In this document: piece after piece, positions 57,430-64,000 of the stretch
How the letters are laid out: each line of letters opens with the position of its first letter
Position numbering within the stretch: the first letter of the stretch is position 1
From: Chryseobacterium sp. SC28
Lineage (GTDB): Bacteria; Bacteroidota; Bacteroidia; Flavobacteriales; Weeksellaceae
Reading direction: 5' to 3'
Length of the DNA stretch: 64,000 nucleotides
Assembly: GCF_003932955.1 (NCBI RefSeq)
Contig: NZ_QOVY01000003.1
Span: forward strand, 1-64,000
Notes under the pieces: model-generated
Seen by the model: only the letters and a program-made list of their open reading frames with translations
Databases searched by the model: none
What the model was told of the DNA's origin: nothing
Position numbers and translations under genes: made by a program

Positions 57430-58020
57430 TTATTTGCTTCTCGATTTTAAAACCGTCTCGACATTTTCCATTGTAAAACCTTTGGCTTTCAGCAAAATCA
57501 AATAATGGTACATCAAATCTGCAGCTTCATTCAGAAATAATTCGTCATTATTATCTTTCGCTTCAATGACGAGTTCCACAGCTTCTTCACCCACTTTTTG
57601 AGCGATTTTGTTGATGCCTTTTTTGTATAGTTCGTTGGTGTAGGATTTCAAGTCGTCATCATTATCAATTTTATCAGAAATCGTTTGTTGCAATTCGTAC
57701 AAAAATCCTTTATCGTTTTCCTCTGCAAAACAAGTCGTCGATCCGCTATGACAAGTTGGTCCCAACGGTTTTGCTTTAATGAGTATCGTGTCTTGGTCGC
57801 AATCGATTTTCCAATCTATTAATTCCAGAAAATTTCCTGAGGTTTCACCTTTGGTCCAAAGTCGATCTTTGGAACGGGAGAAAAAAGTGACTTTCTTTTC
57901 TTGCAAAGTCTGGTCAAATGCTTCCTGATTCATATAACCCAGCATCAGAACTTTCATATTAAGATAATCCTGAATAATTGCTGGAACCAAGCCTGTATTG
58001 TTGTCAAATTTTATAGTCAT
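57430..58020 (-). CDS. hisIE: Bifunctional phosphoribosyl-AMP cyclohydrolase / phosphoribosyl-ATP diphosphatase
   Basis: A 196-residue fusion for histidine steps 2 and 3. The cyclohydrolase half has [36 protein letters not shown] and the metal-binding [12 protein letters not shown]. The diphosphatase half (from about residue 110) has [14 protein letters not shown] and [13 protein letters not shown]. It overlaps hisF by 4 bases and is the last his gene. Confidence 0.97.
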   Translation of the reverse strand: MTIKFDNNTGLVPAIIQDYLNMKVLMLGYMNQEAFDQTLQEKKVTFFSRSKDRLWTKGETSGNFLELIDWKIDCDQDTILIKAKPLGPTCHSGSTTCFAEENDKGFLYELQQTISDKIDNDDDLKSYTNELYKKGINKIAQKVGEEAVELVIEAKDNNDELFLNEAADLMYHYLILLKAKGFTMENVETVLKSRSK

Positions 58021-58769
58021 CGTATGGGTAAGTTTTTAGATTTTAAATAATTTTTAAGTTCCGGAATTCCGATTTCGTTGAAGTGAAAGATGCTCGCCGC
58101 CAACGCTCCTGTTGCTTTGGTTTCCCTGAAAACCTCTTCAAAATGTTGCATCGTACCTGCACCTCCGGAAGCGATTACCGGAATATTGACCAATTCCGAA
58201 AGTTTTTTGGTAATGTCGATCGCGAATCCGGCTTTGGTTCCGTCCGTATTCATCGAGGTTAAGAGTATTTCGCCCGCACCCAGATTCTCGACTTCTTTTG
58301 CCCAAGAAAACAGTTCTTTGTCAGTTTCGATCTTTCCGCCATTGCTGAAAACTTTGTGTTGATTTCCAACGAATTTGGTGTCGATCGCCAAAACCATACA
58401 TTGCGAACCAAATCGTTTGGCAACTTGGGTAATTAAATTTGGATTCGATAAAGCCGCTGAATTAATCGTGATTTTGTCGGCCCCGTTTTTCAAAAGTTCT
58501 TCTACATTTTCCAAAGCATTGATTCCACCACCAACCGTGAACGGAATATTGATATTTTTCGCGATTTCTTTGACTAATGGAATCAAAGTTTTCCGCCGTT
58601 CTTCGGTTGCAGAAATATCGAGGAAAACCAATTCATCAGCGCCTTGTTCTGAGTATTTAATTGCCATTTCTACCGGATTTCCGACTTCTTTCAAATCCAA
58701 AAAATTGATACCTTTTACGGTTTCGCCATTTTTGATGTCGAGACAAGGAATAATTCTTTTTGCGAGCAT
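58017..58769 (-). CDS. hisF: Imidazole glycerol phosphate synthase subunit HisF
   Basis: A 250-residue beta/alpha barrel that closes the imidazole ring with ammonia from HisH. The start [19 protein letters not shown] holds the catalytic Asp (CLDI, residue 11); the phosphate loops FTVGGGIN and [17 protein letters not shown] and the second catalytic Asp ([11 protein letters not shown]) are present. Its start overlaps the hisA stop (TAATG). Confidence 0.97.
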   Translation of the reverse strand: MLAKRIIPCLDIKNGETVKGINFLDLKEVGNPVEMAIKYSEQGADELVFLDISATEERRKTLIPLVKEIAKNINIPFTVGGGINALENVEELLKNGADKITINSAALSNPNLITQVAKRFGSQCMVLAIDTKFVGNQHKVFSNGGKIETDKELFSWAKEVENLGAGEILLTSMNTDGTKAGFAIDITKKLSELVNIPVIASGGAGTMQHFEEVFRETKATGALAASIFHFNEIGIPELKNYLKSKNLPIR

Positions 58770-59485
58770 TAGAGAAATGGTTTTAAATCGTTGAACGTGA
58801 TTCTGTTTTCATACAAAGCTTTCCCGATGATTGCGCCTTCACAACCGATGGATATTAACTTTTCTAAATCTTCAACGGAAGTAATTCCGCCCGACGCGAT
58901 GAGTTTTATATCCGGATTTTGCGAAATTATATTTTTGTATAACTCAAAAGAAGGGCCTTCCAACATTCCGTCTTTGTCGATGTCTGTTGAGATAACGTAC
59001 TCGATTCCCGATTCTGTTTTTTCTTTGATGAAATCATAAATATTCTTTTCACTTTCCTCAAGCCAGCCGGAAACTGCGATTTTTTCTTGCCGTGCATCAG
59101 CACCCAAAATGATTTTTTCGGAACCATATTTTTCCAAACTTATTTGAAATAATTCCGGGTTTTTGATCGCCACACTTCCCATTGTCACTTGATTGGCGCC
59201 ACTTTCAAAAGCGATTTCAATATCTTTTTCCGATTTCAAACCGCCGCCAAAATCGATGATTAAATTGGTTTGTTTACAAATCTGTTCTAATATTTTATAA
59301 TTGATGATTTGGTTCTGTTTTGCGCCGTCCAAATCTACCAGATGCAGAAAGCGGATTCCGTTGGCCTCGAAGTTTTTGGCAACGTCTATAACATTGGAAT
59401 TGTAAATCGTTTTCTGACTGTAGTCGCCTTTTGAAAGCCGCACGCATTCACCGTTGATGATGTCTATTGCCGGGATAATTCTCAT
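58769..59485 (-). CDS. hisA: ProFAR isomerase HisA
   Basis: A 238-residue barrel enzyme, paralogue of HisF, that isomerises ProFAR to PRFAR. Features: [21 protein letters not shown] (catalytic Asp8), [15 protein letters not shown], and [19 protein letters not shown] (second catalytic Asp), then [16 protein letters not shown]. It is preceded by a 161-base gap holding an inverted repeat. Confidence 0.97.
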   Translation of the reverse strand: MRIIPAIDIINGECVRLSKGDYSQKTIYNSNVIDVAKNFEANGIRFLHLVDLDGAKQNQIINYKILEQICKQTNLIIDFGGGLKSEKDIEIAFESGANQVTMGSVAIKNPELFQISLEKYGSEKIILGADARQEKIAVSGWLEESEKNIYDFIKEKTESGIEYVISTDIDKDGMLEGPSFELYKNIISQNPDIKLIASGGITSVEDLEKLISIGCEGAIIGKALYENRITFNDLKPFL

Positions 59486-59513
59486 TTTCTGTTTTGATTT
59501 TTAATGATACTCT

Positions 59514-59639
59514 AACCACAAAAGTCACAAAAGATTTTACGTTTTAGTTACTCAAAAGTTCCAAAAAGGGTTTATGTAAAATTTTGTTTTCTTTTGAAAA
59601 TCTCTATTCTCAATCTTTCCTCTTGTGTCTTTTGTGGTT
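59514..59639. repeat. Inverted repeat in the hisA-hisH gap
   Basis: Left arm AACCACAAAAGTCACAAAAG (59514-59533) and right arm CTTGTGTCTTTTGTGGTT (59622-59639) are inverted copies with one gap and few mismatches, about 88 bases apart. The arms are of a sort seen dispersed in Flavobacterial genomes, by memory. Confidence 0.6.
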
Positions 59640-59646
59640 GAAATTA

Positions 59647-60228
59647 TTATAATTTTAAAAAGTTCTCTAATATTCTGCTTCCCAGAATGCCGCTTTTCTC
59701 CGGATGAAATTGCACGCCGAAAAAGTTGTTTTTTTGCAAAGCCGTGCTGTAAGCTTCGGAATAATCGGTGGTTGCAATCGTGTTTTCATTCTTTGCAACG
59801 TAATAACTGTGAACGAGATACGTGTATGTCTGCTCCGGAATTCCTTTGAATAAATCCGACTTCAAATCATAAATCTGATTCCAGCCGATCTGCGGAACCA
59901 GAACCGAATCTGGAAATTTTTTGACCGAAACATCGAAGATACCTAAGGCTTTTGTGTCGCCTTCCTCCGAGTTTTTGCAAAGCAATTGCATCCCGAGACA
60001 AATCCCCAAAAGAGGTTGTTTGAGCTCGGGAATCAGCGAATCCAGCTGGGTTTCGCACAAGGAGTTCATCGCAAAAGCCGCTTCGCCAACGCCCGGGAAA
60101 ATGACTTTGTCTGCGTTGGAAATCTCGTCTGCATTGCTTGTAATCTTCGCCGAAAAGCCCAGCCTTTCAATCGCAAATAGCAGACTTTGGACGTTTCCGG
60201 CTTTGTAATCTATGATAACTGTTTGCAT
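59647..60228 (-). CDS. hisH: Imidazole glycerol phosphate synthase subunit HisH
   Basis: A 193-residue class I glutamine amidotransferase that gives ammonia to HisF. The nucleophile Cys is in LLGICLGMQLL near residue 77; the His-x-Glu of the triad is GVQFHPEKSG near 175. Length is normal. It lies 65 bases after hisB and 161 before hisA. Confidence 0.97.
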   Translation of the reverse strand: MQTVIIDYKAGNVQSLLFAIERLGFSAKITSNADEISNADKVIFPGVGEAAFAMNSLCETQLDSLIPELKQPLLGICLGMQLLCKNSEEGDTKALGIFDVSVKKFPDSVLVPQIGWNQIYDLKSDLFKGIPEQTYTYLVHSYYVAKNENTIATTDYSEAYSTALQKNNFFGVQFHPEKSGILGSRILENFLKL

Positions 60229-60293
60229 TATTTTTAATTTTTACAGATGCAAGATGTAAAGTTTATAATCTATTCGTCTTTTCTCTATTTCTA

Positions 60294-61427
60294 CTACAAC
60301 ATTCCTTTTGTAGATGGGAGAATCATTTTGTCTGGATCCCGCTTTGCGGCAGATTTGAGACATTTGGCGAAGGCTTTGAAAATGGATTCTATTTTGTGGT
60401 GTTCGTTGTCGCCTGCTGCTTTGATGTTGAGATTTGCTTTGGCCGAGTCAGAAAAAGATTTGAAGAAATGGAAGAACATTTCGGTGGGCATTTTTCCAAT
60501 CATTTCCCGATTGAAATCGGCTTCCCAAACAATCCAATTTCTTCCGCCAAAATCCAGCGCAACCTGCGCCAGACAATCGTCCATCGGCAATACGAAAGCG
60601 TAACGCTCGATTCCTAATTTGTTTCCCAAAGCTTTGTAAAACGCTTCTCCGAGGGCAATCGCTGTGTCTTCAATCGTGTGATGCTCGTCCACTTCCAGGT
60701 CACCATCGACTTTGATTTCCAAATCCATTTGGCCGTGTTTTGCAATCTGATCGAGCATATGATTGAAAAACGGAATTCCGGTTTCTATGTTGGATTTTCC
60801 GGTTCCGTCTAGGTTCAGGAGGATTTTTATTTTAGTCTCGTTGGTGTTTCTGATGATTTTTGCGGTTCGGTTTTCGAGTCTGAGGAATTCGTAGATTTCT
60901 TGCCAGGAAGTGGTTTTGAGAGCCATCACGTTTTCAAAATCTTCATTTTCTAAGATTTCATTTGCGCCAAGATTTTCATCAGTATTAATGAAAATTGCTT
61001 TTGAATTAAGATTTTTTGCCAATTTGACATCGGTCATTCGGTCGCCGATCACGAAGGAATTTTCTAAATCGTAAATATCTTTATTAAAATATTTTGTCAA
61101 AAGTCCGGTGTTCGGTTTCCTCGTTGGTGCATTGTCTTTGGCGAAGGTTTTGTCAATGAAAATATCTTGGAATCTAATACCTTGACTTTCAAATGTTTCA
61201 ATGATGAAATTTTGAATGGGCCAAAAATTTTCTTCGGGATGAGACTTTGTCCCCAAGCCATCTTGATTAGTCACCATTACCAGACCGTAATCCAGTTCTT
61301 TTGCGATTTTTGAAAGGTAAATGAAAACCTGCGGATAGAATTTCAGTTTTTGAAAAGAATCGACCTGATAATCGTCGGGCTCCAGAACCAAAGTGCCGTC
61401 GCGGTCTATGAATAGTATTTTTTTCAT
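60294..61427 (-). CDS. hisB: Bifunctional histidinol-phosphatase / imidazoleglycerol-phosphate dehydratase
   Basis: A 377-residue fusion for histidine steps 6 and 8. The N-terminal HAD phosphatase has [13 protein letters not shown] near residue 6, [11 protein letters not shown] and [16 protein letters not shown]. The C-terminal dehydratase (from about residue 190) has the metal-binding HxxE pairs [25 protein letters not shown] and [11 protein letters not shown]. It starts 1 base after the end of hisC. Confidence 0.97.
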   Translation of the reverse strand: MKKILFIDRDGTLVLEPDDYQVDSFQKLKFYPQVFIYLSKIAKELDYGLVMVTNQDGLGTKSHPEENFWPIQNFIIETFESQGIRFQDIFIDKTFAKDNAPTRKPNTGLLTKYFNKDIYDLENSFVIGDRMTDVKLAKNLNSKAIFINTDENLGANEILENEDFENVMALKTTSWQEIYEFLRLENRTAKIIRNTNETKIKILLNLDGTGKSNIETGIPFFNHMLDQIAKHGQMDLEIKVDGDLEVDEHHTIEDTAIALGEAFYKALGNKLGIERYAFVLPMDDCLAQVALDFGGRNWIVWEADFNREMIGKMPTEMFFHFFKSFSDSAKANLNIKAAGDNEHHKIESIFKAFAKCLKSAAKRDPDKMILPSTKGML

Positions 61428-61428
61428 T

Positions 61429-62460
61429 TTAACTAATTGATTTTAAGGTTTTTATTAATTTCAAATTTTCTTCCGGAGAACCAACCGTTATTCTCAAGCA
61501 ATTTTTGATGACATTATTTCGGTTTCTTACAATCACATTTTCCTCGACTAATTTTTGGTAGATTTCATCTGCGTTTTCAACTTCGATTAAAATAAAATTG
61601 GCATCAGTAGGATAAATTTTCTGAACCAATTTCAGTTGTTTTAAATTTTGAATCAGAAGTTTTTTTTCTTTTAAAATCAGTTTAATGTTTTCGGAAACTA
61701 TCTTGATATTTTCATCATTCAAAACTTCGAGAACTGCATTTTGATTAAGCTGACTGATGTTGTAAGGCGGTTTTACTTTGTTGTAAAAATTGATGATTTC
61801 TTCCGATGCATACGCTATCCCGACTCTCACGCAAGCCATTCCCCAAGCTTTACTGAAAGTCTGGCTCACGATAAGATTCGGATATTTTTTAATTTGATTT
61901 CTGTAACTTTCTTCCGGACTAAAATCGATATAAGCTTCATCAATAAAGACAATTCCGCGGAAATTTTCAAGAATGTATTCTATATTTTTAATTGAATTTC
62001 CAGTCGGGTTGTTTGGCGAGCAAATGAAAATGATTTTCAGATTTTCGTCGTTTAAATATGGTTTTAAAGTCTTCAAATCGATTTGAAAATCTGCATTCAA
62101 ATCCAAATTGATAAGTTCTATATTGTTGATATTAGCCGAAACTTCATACATTCCGTAAGTTGGTGAGAATGTCAAAACCTTATCTATTCCCGGCTCGCAA
62201 AAGATTCGGAAAGCCAAATCAATCACTTCATCGCTGCCGTTTCCGAGGAAAATATTTTCTGTAGAAATCCGATTAATGATGCTCAATTTTTCCTTAATTT
62301 TTTTTTGATGAGGGTCTGGATAGCGATTCAATTCTCCAAAAGGATTTTCGTTGGCGTCCAAAAAAATGCCGTTCCCACCTTCAAACTCGTCTCTTGCGGA
62401 AGAATACGGCTTGAGATTTAAAATGTTTTTTCTGACCAAATTTTGAATGTTAATTTTCAT
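61429..62460 (-). CDS. hisC: Histidinol-phosphate aminotransferase
   Basis: A 343-residue class I/II PLP aminotransferase. [10 protein letters not shown] opens the active-site region, [40 protein letters not shown] and [16 protein letters not shown] (PLP lysine in S-K-A) follow. It overlaps hisD by 11 bases. Histidine synthesis is the likely role because it is inside the his operon. Confidence 0.97.
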   Translation of the reverse strand: MKINIQNLVRKNILNLKPYSSARDEFEGGNGIFLDANENPFGELNRYPDPHQKKIKEKLSIINRISTENIFLGNGSDEVIDLAFRIFCEPGIDKVLTFSPTYGMYEVSANINNIELINLDLNADFQIDLKTLKPYLNDENLKIIFICSPNNPTGNSIKNIEYILENFRGIVFIDEAYIDFSPEESYRNQIKKYPNLIVSQTFSKAWGMACVRVGIAYASEEIINFYNKVKPPYNISQLNQNAVLEVLNDENIKIVSENIKLILKEKKLLIQNLKQLKLVQKIYPTDANFILIEVENADEIYQKLVEENVIVRNRNNVIKNCLRITVGSPEENLKLIKTLKSIS

Positions 62461-63745
62461 TTTCCAAATATTTTAATCTGACGGAAACCGCATTTTTATG
62501 AGCCATCAATTCTTCGGCTTCCGCCATCAATTCGATGGATTTTCCGATATTTTTAATACCATTCTTCGTGACATTTTGAAAAGTGATTTTCTTCACAAAA
62601 CTATCCAAAGAAACGCCGCTGTAATTTTTCGCAAAACCGTTGGTTGGCAAAGTGTGATTGGTTCCCGAAGCATAATCGCCGGCACTTTCGGGGCTGTAAT
62701 TTCCTAAGAAAACCGAGCCTGCATTGGTGATTTTATCAGCGAAATTCTCAGCGTTTTCTGTGGCCAAAATCAAGTGTTCGGGCGCATAAAAATTGGAAAA
62801 GTCGATCGCTTCATTTATCGAATCGAACAAAATTGATTTGCTGTTTCGGAGTGCGATTTTTGCAATTTCTTTTCGTGGTAATTCCTCCATTTGCTTTTCG
62901 ATTTCGGTTATAATTTCATTGATAACTATTTGAGAATCAGTTAATAAAATCACTTGAGAATCCGTTCCGTGTTCCGCTTGCGACAATAGATCCGACGCTA
63001 CGAATGCAGGAATCGAGGTTTCATCTGCAATCACCAAAACTTCACTTGGACCCGCCGGAATATCGATGGCGACGTTAAAATTAAGCGCCCACTGTTTCGC
63101 AAAGGTCACATATTGATTGCCGGGTCCGAAGATTTTATCCACTTTCGGAATGGTTTCTGTTCCAAAAGTTAAAGCCGCAATGGCTTGGCTACCACCTACT
63201 TTGAAAATATTTTTGATGCCAACCAAATCTGCAGTAAACAAAATTGCAGGATTTATTTTTCCGTTATGGTCGGGCGGCGAACAAAGCGCAATGTTCTTGC
63301 AACCAGCAATGTTTGCCGGAATTCCCAGCATCAAAACTGTGGAAAACAAAGGCGCTGTACCTCCAGGAATGTAGATTCCAATATTTTCAATCGCCCGACT
63401 TTCTCTCCAACAAAAAACACCATCGGAGGTTTCAATGATTTTTCTGTCTTCTTTTTGAGAACTGTGGAATTTTCTAATATTTTCCAAGGCTGTTTTTATG
63501 GCTGATTTTAATTTTTCAGAAACCAAATTTTTTGCTTCATCGATTTCATTTTCAGAAACTTTAAAGTAATTTAGAGCTACCCCATCAAACTTTTCTGTAA
63601 AGATTTTCAAAGCTCTGTCTCCGTTCTTTTTAACTTCACCGAAAACCAATTTCACTTGCTCCGAAAGGTTTTCTTGATTTTGCAAAGGCCTCTCGGAAAG
63701 TGCTTTCCATTCTGCAAAATTTGGATATTTATACTGCTTCATCAT
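62450..63745 (-). CDS. hisD: Histidinol dehydrogenase
   Basis: A 431-residue zinc enzyme catalysing the last two steps to histidine with NAD. Markers: IENIGIYIPGGTAPLFSTVLM, KVGGSQAIAALTFGTETIPKVDKIFGPGNQYV, IDIPAGPSEVLVIAD, LLSQAEHGTDSQVILL (catalytic and zinc region), and SAGDYASGTNHTLPTNGFAK. Its ATG overlaps the hisG stop by 4 bases (ATGA). Confidence 0.97.
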   Translation of the reverse strand: MMKQYKYPNFAEWKALSERPLQNQENLSEQVKLVFGEVKKNGDRALKIFTEKFDGVALNYFKVSENEIDEAKNLVSEKLKSAIKTALENIRKFHSSQKEDRKIIETSDGVFCWRESRAIENIGIYIPGGTAPLFSTVLMLGIPANIAGCKNIALCSPPDHNGKINPAILFTADLVGIKNIFKVGGSQAIAALTFGTETIPKVDKIFGPGNQYVTFAKQWALNFNVAIDIPAGPSEVLVIADETSIPAFVASDLLSQAEHGTDSQVILLTDSQIVINEIITEIEKQMEELPRKEIAKIALRNSKSILFDSINEAIDFSNFYAPEHLILATENAENFADKITNAGSVFLGNYSPESAGDYASGTNHTLPTNGFAKNYSGVSLDSFVKKITFQNVTKNGIKNIGKSIELMAEAEELMAHKNAVSVRLKYLENEN

Positions 63746-64000
63746 AATATCATTTTTTCGATTTCTAAGACTAAAATTCCCTGCGCACCTTCATTCTTCA
63801 ATTTTTCTATTACTTCCCAAAACTGATCTTCTTTGATAACCGAATGAATTGACGACCAGCCACTTTCTGCAAGTGGAATCACGGTTGGAGATTTCATTCC
63901 GGGTAGAATGTTGATGATTTTTTCTAAGTTTTCATTAGGCGCGTTCAGGAGAATATATTTGCTTTCGGAAGCTTCTTTTACAGCGTTGATCCGGAAGAGT
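63742..64000 (-). CDS. hisG: ATP phosphoribosyltransferase, C-terminal part (cut by window edge)
   Basis: An open frame from the window edge to a TGA at 63744-63742, giving the last 85 or so residues. It reads FRINAVKEASESKYILLNAP, then INILPGMKSPTVIPLAESGW and GAQGILVLEIEKMIL, which is the ACT-like regulatory C-terminal domain of the long form of HisG that histidine inhibits. Long-form HisG would not need a HisZ partner. The catalytic part is outside the window. It is the first gene of the operon. Confidence 0.93.
   Translation of the reverse strand, partial: LFRINAVKEASESKYILLNAPNENLEKIINILPGMKSPTVIPLAESGWSSIHSVIKEDQFWEVIEKLKNEGAQGILVLEIEKMIL

Overview
The window is a chromosomal segment of a Flavobacteriales bacterium (Bacteroidota), most like Chryseobacterium or a close Weeksellaceae relative. 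This rests on several signs: promoters of the Bacteroidota type (TTG, 17-19 bases, TAnnTTTG) in front of many genes; few Shine-Dalgarno sites; Bacteroidota-type families (PUR-like DUF3276, bacillithiol deacetylase BshB1, fused HisB and HisIE, an exbB-exbD-exbD-tonB cluster, a leucyl-tRNA synthetase with the Bacteroidota insert); and moderate AT-richness. The genus is an inference; no rRNA gene is present.

Layout. 1-391: remnants of small genes. 392-12552: two GNAT acetyltransferases, recG, a secreted thioredoxin, three POT peptide transporters, a secreted protein flanked by a 39-base direct repeat, and a secreted S9/DPP-IV peptidase; peptide cleavage and peptide uptake sit together. 12898-18951: trhO and a 5-formyl-THF cyclo-ligase, two look-alike small lipoproteins flanking a divergent operon for a membrane regulator-like protein, an rRNA methyltransferase and lptB. 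19036-21599: accA and gltX on the minus strand. 21740-28342: a surface-polysaccharide locus of a cupin, a methyltransferase, glycosyltransferases and two paralogous CgeB-like proteins. 28590-34165: rocD, then an operon DUF177-rpmF-accB-accC and pdxA. 34381-41611: ribE, an orphan NtrY-like histidine kinase, a tRNA methyltransferase, ftsE, rpmH, kdtA and a GT2 glycosyltransferase.

41987-56444: leuS; the TonB energising complex exbB-exbD-exbD-tonB followed by a small membrane protein, a PstS-like lipoprotein and a TPR protein; bshB1; tRNA-His; a polytopic membrane protein; a PUR-like protein; an ABC exporter; and algH/yqgE. 56776-64000: pdxH, then the minus-strand histidine operon in the order hisG(partial)-hisD-hisC-hisB-hisH-hisA-hisF-hisIE.

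Most of the window is ordinary housekeeping. The signals most worth following are: (1) leuS carries two copies of a CTCTCC/GGAGAGG palindromic repeat inserted in the same reading frame, so an intergenic-type repeat has become protein, as described for Rickettsia palindromic elements; (2) TrhO carries a C-terminal barrel that looks like the translation-factor-like domain of U32 peptidases, the other family that hydroxylates the same tRNA base; (3) a 39-base perfect direct repeat, carrying promoter DNA, brackets one gene; (4) four copies of a long hairpin repeat lie between genes; (5) three genes share an identical TAnnTTTG-N4-ATG layout that predicts leaderless mRNAs. No CRISPR array, prophage, insertion sequence or transposase was seen.
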